Shown here piece after piece: positions 58,601 to 64,000 of a DNA stretch of 64,000 nt. The position numbers were made by a program, and so were the translations under genes. Source of the stretch: Gavia stellata (lineage: Eukaryota > Chordata > Aves > Gaviiformes > Gaviidae); assembly GCF_030936135.1 (NCBI RefSeq), contig NC_082599.1:3396847-3460846 (forward strand), given 5' to 3'. Below the pieces are notes generated by a model that searched no databases, was not told the DNA's origin, and was given only the letters and a program-made list of their open reading frames with translations. Numbering within the stretch: the first letter of the stretch is position 1; each line of letters starts with the position of its first letter.

Positions 58601-61600
58601 CTGGAATAATAAATGGAGAGCCCGTGAGAAGGCCAGGAATAGGCAAGAGGAAATGTAGGCAAGTGAGAAGACCAGGTCAAGCAGACAGATATGCCTTGAG
58701 AAGGTTAAGGAAACCTTGGCTTCTTTGCAAGCTGCACCTATTCTCAGCAAAATATGTGTTAGCAGGACCTGCTTTTAAAAAAATAACATCATCTCATTGC
58801 TAGTTTGGTTGGTATGGACCAAACAAAAAAGCCTGTGACACTCTGGAGAAATATGTTCTCAAGACAAGCAGCCAAATTCGTATCTGATCTAAGCTCTTGC
58901 AGTTTCCTGCAAACTCCATGAGCTGCTCTTGCTCCATGCTCCCTCAGGGTTTTGCTTTGCTGTTTCTATCTCACATTTCTCCCAATAGACAGGTTTTTGT
59001 AGACCTCTTATTTTATCTCTTATTTCTCCTTCTTTAGAAATGTTATTGCCTTCATTATATTCCTTAATTAATATTTCTGCTTTGGCTAAAAACAGATTAA
59101 CAGAAAAAACTGTACAGTCAAAAAAATAAGGGAAAAAACCCCCAAACATACTGATACTAGAGATGAATTTAAATGACCTTTCAGGGCACTCTGAGTTAAT
59201 GAAAATGAGCCATGTCCTGGGAGTCCAGGTGTTACAAGGACGAAGCAGAATTGCCATTCAAATTCACACCAGTGAGCTCTCATGGAAGTAAACGTTTCTA
59301 GATAAGAGTTGGTTTGGAGTGATCAGAAAAACACTGTTTCGTACCTTTAGTTGGATTCTGTGTGAAATGACATCCACTTGAACTGCTCTTCCAGCTTGCA
59401 AAACGCTCAGGCACCTCTTGCTTCTGCTCCCCCACTGCAGCCTGTGTGTAAATTGTCTCCTCCACGGTGCCTGGGACTCACATGTACATGGAACTCCGGT
59501 GACTTGAGCAGAGGTGAAAGTCCTTTGTATTGTTGGAGACGCAGCCCAACTGGGAGAGCATCCTTAGGGAAGGATGTGGTCAGGAAACCATCAAACCACG
59601 GCTTGCAAAAAGTGCCAGAGCAGATCACATTTCCACTCCAGTCGTTCTGACACAAACCACCCAGATTTTCTCAAAGGAGATTTGAATAATTGAGTGTTTT
59701 GAGCAAAAGCAGCATTTTGGTGTGGAACTGAAAGACCAGAAATAACCTTTCTTGCTTAATGTTAAATAATTTCTAACCAGCTCTGATATTTATAGGAACT
59801 AGAGGCGGGAGTTGGTGGCACTTCTTATCCGAAAAAGGGGGTCCCTGTGAGAATTATGTTACATGTAACCTCAGCTGAACACCTTGCTTATCTTACAAGG
59901 ACATTTTCAGATATTATGAACATTTTGGATAATAAGGAAAATGATTGATAGCTAAATGGCTTTATCTTCCGTATTGGAGTCATACTTAACACGAGCTTAC
60001 ATTGAGAATTACCTTGTGAAAGGATAATACATGACAAACAGGCACTTAGAAATGAGCAGTCAATACTTATAGAGTCTGTCAGAACAAATATAACAGTTAT
60101 CTGCAGCAGCTGTTCCTGATGTGCCTATAGTAGAATATTAGAAATATTCTAGAATATATCAGAAATATTCTAGAATACAGTAGAAATATTATAGTAGAAT
60201 ATTTCTGAATTGTGCTGGGTGCTATACAAATAGGTAAGAGAGGATGCCTGCGTTAGAGAACTTGCAATGTAAATGTCAAAATCTGACAGACTGCAGGCCA
60301 ACTTGGGGTGAAAGAGAATAACAGAGGTCTCTGCTTAGCTCACTGCACTGGCCAGTGGGAGAATAAGTGTATTTATTTGTTTTCTCATTTCACTAGTTAA
60401 GTGGAAAGTACACTGGAAGGCTGGTGTAAAGTTTAGTGCTTCCTTCCTCACAATAAGTCTTCTTCATGTAAATATTATGTGGTTATATACTCAGACTGTG
60501 TTGATTAGTCTATTAACAAGGATAATGAGCCACCTGCCTTTGACAGATCTTTCCTTGAGATGTGGGTTGCCTGTTGATCAGCTGGAAACACTGTTCCCTC
60601 CTGGCCACCTCTCTGAGCATCTCTCTGACCTGGCCAGGGGGCTGGTTATGGGCCAGATGAATCATTTGTTTGGGATGCCTACTCTAAAGAGACCTGTGGT
60701 CCTTCTGTAGTCCCCTGACCAAAATTAACCCCCTCTGTCTGACCAGGTACATGCTAGACAATGTAAAGCACTTGAAGATGTATTCAGGAAGAGGGGGCTG
60801 GTGGGTTTTGGTGCCTCTCTCACATCTCCAAAGCAAAAAAAGCAGTGGGCTGGGTGAATCCCAGGCGTCGATTCAGTTTATCAGCTGCTGTCTCTCTGAA
60901 GCCCCTTTCAGAGTGAGATAAGATGTGTGTGCACATGTCAGTAGGACGAAAGCAAAGTTGTTTTCATAGGATATCTGTGACACCAAGCTGCCAAAGATAG
61001 CCCTGCACCTACTTTCCCTGGCTGGAAAAGCAGTGCTGTTCTTGCCACGCGTACAAAAGAATCAACCAACTTGTCTGTGTTATGCGTTTGTACATTTAAG
61101 AGCTTTTTCCTGGAGCAGCTTTTTTTTTTTTTAACCTTAGATACTGCTTAGTGACTGTAAAGGGAGAGGGGTTAATGATATGGCCAGTTGCTCCAAGCAT
61201 GGGAATACACTTGTGTGCTTCTCAGGTGCATCTCCTGTTGCCTTCTGGCCCTTGGGCATGTCTGTGTGTTCTCACTGTCAGTTCCAGACTCCCTCCTATC
61301 TCGCACAGCAGCGCTGTGCCCAGCTCCCACAGCTGATTTATGAATTTAATCATCCTTCTGATTAATGCTTTCTTGATCTCATCCCCTTGCTTGTTCCCAT
61401 GGGATGAGAATTACAACTGCGTCATTCCTCCTGACTACATGGGGTGCTTCCAGAGGTGATATATGGGATTGCGGGGCAGGAGTCTGAGTTGCCCGCTGGT
61501 TAAAGAAAAAAGGATAATTAACATGTGGGGTGTAGGCAGAGCAGGTCTGTGTAACCGTAGCTGAAGGCTTTTCAAGGCAAGACTTTGACTTGCTTTGAAT

Positions 61601-63725
61601 TGAGGTGCATTAAGGCAAAATGTTTTTGAAGAAAATAGCCAAGTTGACATGGTGAGCTAGAGTCACCTTCCTGTTCCTAAAGGTATTATATGGGTTCCCA
61701 GTCAGGTTTTAATCTCAGGATAATAACCAAGGTAGGAGATAGCGTTGCTCCCTCCAGATGTCCTGTCTAGCCCTTAGGATCTGGTATCTCTATCCAGGCT
61801 GTGCTCAGCTAGAAATGATTGCAGGTGTTTATGCGACAGCTGCAGTCGTGGCTGTGCCGGGGGGGAATGAAAGACCTGCAAAACTGAACGCGTGAGTTTC
61901 TAGGGCTTGAGTTCAGAAAAGAGCAAACCAGATCAAAGACAGCACTCTTCCCATAGCACCTACTGTCCTAGTGCGGGGGCAGGAGGGGGCAGGTAATGTA
62001 CTGAGCTACCAGATCTGAATTTAACAAGATGGAGGCTCCTGGATGTCAAAACTTGGATGTGGGATGTTTGAGGGCCTTGATTTGTGTTTCTCCAGCCTCT
62101 AGAGCATGGTGACTGTGAGTGGGATGTGCCACCATGGGCGTGAGTTTATAAATCTACCTGGCATTGCTGACTGCTAATGACTGCATGAAAAAAGGCTGGG
62201 AGCTGGTGCAGTAGTTATTAGAAGATGAAGGTACATGTCAAGACGTGATGTCTGATGAGTGGTGATGCGTCAGCACTGTCTAATCCGAGTCTGTGACGTG
62301 ACTGTGGCACCAGTCCCGTGGCTGTGACCACCGGCTGTCCTCTTCAGTCCAACTCCCCTGTCTCCTGTTTAGTGCTGGGGGTACCAGGATGATTTCACAG
62401 CACATCTGACACTGGAGTTAAACATTGTTCTGTTTGTAAAATGTCTTCCCTCACTGCCATGCAGCTTTTTTTCATGTTTGAGCTACACCCTGGTTTCTCC
62501 CTAAGCCAGAGCACTGCAGCCCTGCTGCTGGAGGAAAGCAGAGGCAGTTGGGAGACTTGGGCTCTTTCTCTAGTTCTTTTGCTGTCCTTGACAAAAGCTG
62601 ATACAGAGCCTTTGGTACTTGTGGGGAGAACAGAAAACTCCTCCAGCAGTTACTTCTGTGCTTTCCCCCACGTCTGTCCTTGTGTGCACAGCCACCTCTC
62701 ACCTTTCTGTGCCCTTTCAGATCCCTCCACTGAGCTCGTTTCTGCTGCAAGATCCCTAAAACATCGGTTTTTGCACCAGCTGACCAGCTCAGCTGCTCAC
62801 ACTCACCTAGAATTGCTGCCCTGTGCCCTCTCCCTAAGACCAGCTTGTTTCCTATTTACCCACCTGTAGTATCTTTACTTTTAAGGGCTTTTACTCTGAT
62901 GTGAAGTGGCTGTTGCTATGTATGGAGTCAGGCTGGGTGGGCTCTGCCCTTCATCTTGGTGGTATCACTAAGTGAGAGGGTGCTATGCAGAGATGTTCAT
63001 GCTAGAGGACAGGCAGGCTACAAGAGCAGAGTTTATTAACCTGATGCTTCACCAACTTGTTTGCATTGCTTTGGATTAGAGCAGACACCTCTGTGTGGTG
63101 TTGTAGGGCAGGGACTGCAGATCAGATTGATACTGCTTCGTTTTTAGGTAAGTCTGGAAACAAACCGAGTCCACAGTTGGACTTGATGATCTTAAGGGTC
63201 TTTTCCAACCTAAGTGATTCTGTCATTCTAAATGATTCTAAGTCCTGAAAAGTACTTCTGCTGGGATCTAAAGATTTTTTTTATGTGAGAGCAGAACATC
63301 TACTGTAGTAGGGCTTGATTATCTCAGGACAAATCAATACCAATAATAAGGAGTGTTAATGTTTAATTTTTTTCTATTGATTTATTTATTTGCACACGTC
63401 TTACCCCAAACCCTCACAAACTCTTGTTTCTCCTTTCTGTATTTATCCTCTTAAGAACCTTCAATACCCTTCAAGGAAAAACTGAAGGATCTTGAAGTGA
63501 GGGAGAAGGAATCTGCTACCTTCCAATGTGAAGTGCCTGTTCCTAGTACAGAGACGGCTTGGTTCAAGGAGGAAACCAAACTCCGGCAGAGCAAGAAATA
63601 CAACATCGAAGAAGAGGGCACGTATCGCCGGCTCACTGTCCAGAACGTCACCGCAGATGATGACGCTGTCTATATCTGTGAGATGAAAGAAGGGAGCAGG
63701 ACCATCGCAGAGTTGTCTGTCCAAG
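54519..63725 (+). CDS. OBSCN: OBSCN, obscurin, N-terminal Ig domains (3' partial)
   Basis: Obscurin is a giant muscle protein of tandem Ig domains that links myofibrils to the sarcoplasmic reticulum. In the family, Ig1 binds the last Ig domain of titin and Ig3 binds myomesin, anchoring it at the M-band. Two coding exons are present (54519-55659 with ATG at 54528, and 63456-63725), joined in phase 1 to give 467 residues and four Ig domains: Ig1 about 9-100 (C31, W43, C82), Ig2 about 109-203 (C131, W143, C185), Ig3 about 289-377 (C307, W319, C359), Ig4 about 378-467 (C402, W413, C452). The opening residues ([14 protein letters not shown]) and [20 protein letters not shown] are almost identical to human obscurin as I recall it. 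OBSL1 is the nearest alternative but lacks this exact start. The remaining exons lie right of the window. Confidence 0.95.
57690..57830 (+). mobile_element. Possible ancient interspersed repeat
   Basis: 'ctacctagcccagcatcctg' followed by 'tctggaaggtggctcttagc' resembles a widespread amniote repeat with the block CATCTAGCCCAGTATCCTGTCTCC. The match is by eye over about 50 bases; the boundaries and family are uncertain. Confidence 0.4.
60129..60207. repeat. Degenerate 21-bp tandem repeat
   Basis: AGAAATATTCTAGAATATATC at 60140-60160 is followed by a second 21-base unit at 60161-60181 differing only in its last four bases, then a third degenerate copy. It is AT-rich and each unit is partly palindromic. 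Confidence 0.8.
60209..60325 (+). mobile_element. MIR-like ancient repeat fragment
   Basis: 'tgtgctgggtgctatacaaa', 'taagagaggatgcctgcgtt' and 'gagaacttgcaatgtaaatg' match the ancient block GCTGGGCGCTGTACAAACA, AGAGACAGTCCCTGCCC, GAGCTTACAATCTAA. This appears to be the upstream portion of the same element type as at 52268. Confidence 0.55.
63165..63242 (+). mobile_element. CR1 LINE 3'-end fragment
   Basis: 'cagttggacttgatgatctt', 'aagggtcttttccaacctaa' and 'gtgattctgtcattctaaat' form the CR1 3' UTR and tail in sense orientation. About 80 bases long, 215 bases before the Ig4 exon. Confidence 0.85.
63456..63725 (+). CDS. OBSCN: OBSCN exon encoding Ig4
   Basis: A 270-nt exon, phase 1 at both ends, the symmetric arrangement that lets single-Ig exons be skipped or duplicated in frame. 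Acceptor CTCTTAAG, donor CCAAG|GTAAGA. It encodes [20 protein letters not shown], then [19 protein letters not shown] and [12 protein letters not shown], a complete I-set Ig domain with its two cysteines (402, 452) and tryptophan (413). It agrees closely with the fourth Ig of human obscurin. Confidence 0.95.
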
Positions 63726-64000
63726 GTAAGAAAGGCTCTAGCTATTTCAGATCGGCCAAGTCTCGCCTACTGAGTGCGAGATTCACGCATGGGATGCCAG
63801 AATCGACCTTGTGAATGGCATTTACCCCATGGATGTGTGCAGTGAAGAACAGCAGACTCCCTTATGGTGTGAGAGGAGAGCCACATGTGGTGGGTCAGTG
63901 GGTCCCTGGGTCTTCTGCCAGGGTGTATCTGGGACACAGGGTCACAGAGCGGGGACAGACTCTGTTGCTGCACAAGATATGTCACCTGGTGGGGCCCTAT
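63726..64000. other. Start of the next OBSCN intron
   Basis: Begins with GTAAGA. No acceptor or Ig-coding sequence is seen before the window ends. Confidence 0.8.

Larger units (their letters stand above)
55660..63455. other. OBSCN intron (7.8 kb)
   Basis: No coding exon recognised between the donor at 55660 and the acceptor at 63455; the phase-1 join across it reproduces the obscurin sequence directly. It contains old interspersed repeats (about 57690-57830 and 60209-60325), a 21-bp tandem repeat near 60140, a poly-T run at about 61122 and a CR1 tail at 63165-63242. Confidence 0.8.

Noticed and set aside
60140..60181. GAA/TTC pattern suggestive of heat-shock elements
   Set aside because: The spacing between GAA and TTC is three bases rather than the required two, and the pattern is explained by the AT-rich tandem repeat.

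Overview
This is vertebrate nuclear DNA, most likely from a bird. Both genes are split by introns with GT..AG junctions, the non-coding DNA is AT-rich, and the dispersed repeats are nearly all CR1 retrotransposon pieces ending in the ATTCTATG-type tail typical of sauropsids. I saw no bacterial operon, CRISPR array, tRNA, rRNA or integrated virus.

Layout. (1) About 1-24.6 kb, + strand: MEIOC, the meiosis-specific coiled-coil protein. Seven coding exons join in frame to 925 codons plus stop (4414-4545, 12162-12325, 16626-16727, 17274-19080, 22154-22288, 22410-22590, 24355-24611). The human protein is about 950 residues, so only the first coding exon seems to be missing, presumably off the left edge. 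(2) About 24.6-26.4 kb: AT-rich candidate 3' UTR. (3) About 26.4-53.6 kb: a long stretch with no gene I can recognise, holding CR1 copies of several ages, MIR-like relics and G-rich tracts. (4) 54.5 kb to the right edge, + strand: the 5' end of OBSCN (obscurin), with a large first coding exon (Ig1-Ig2-linker-Ig3, 54519-55659) and an Ig4 exon (63456-63725). The rest lies beyond the window.

The two genes are functionally unrelated. MEIOC acts with YTHDC2 in germ cells entering meiosis, and obscurin is a giant sarcomere protein whose first Ig domains bind titin and myomesin at the M-band. Their human orthologues are on different chromosomes (17q21 and 1q42), so their head-to-tail adjacency here is the most notable large-scale observation. 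It could be real avian gene order or an assembly join.

I found no undescribed biological system. Points worth a second look are the MEIOC-OBSCN linkage, a nested CR1 insertion, a CR1 copy with an open reverse-transcriptase tail, a candidate TATA/E-box promoter with a short non-coding exon just upstream of OBSCN, a purine tract beside it, and several hairpins, palindromes and G-quadruplex candidates.
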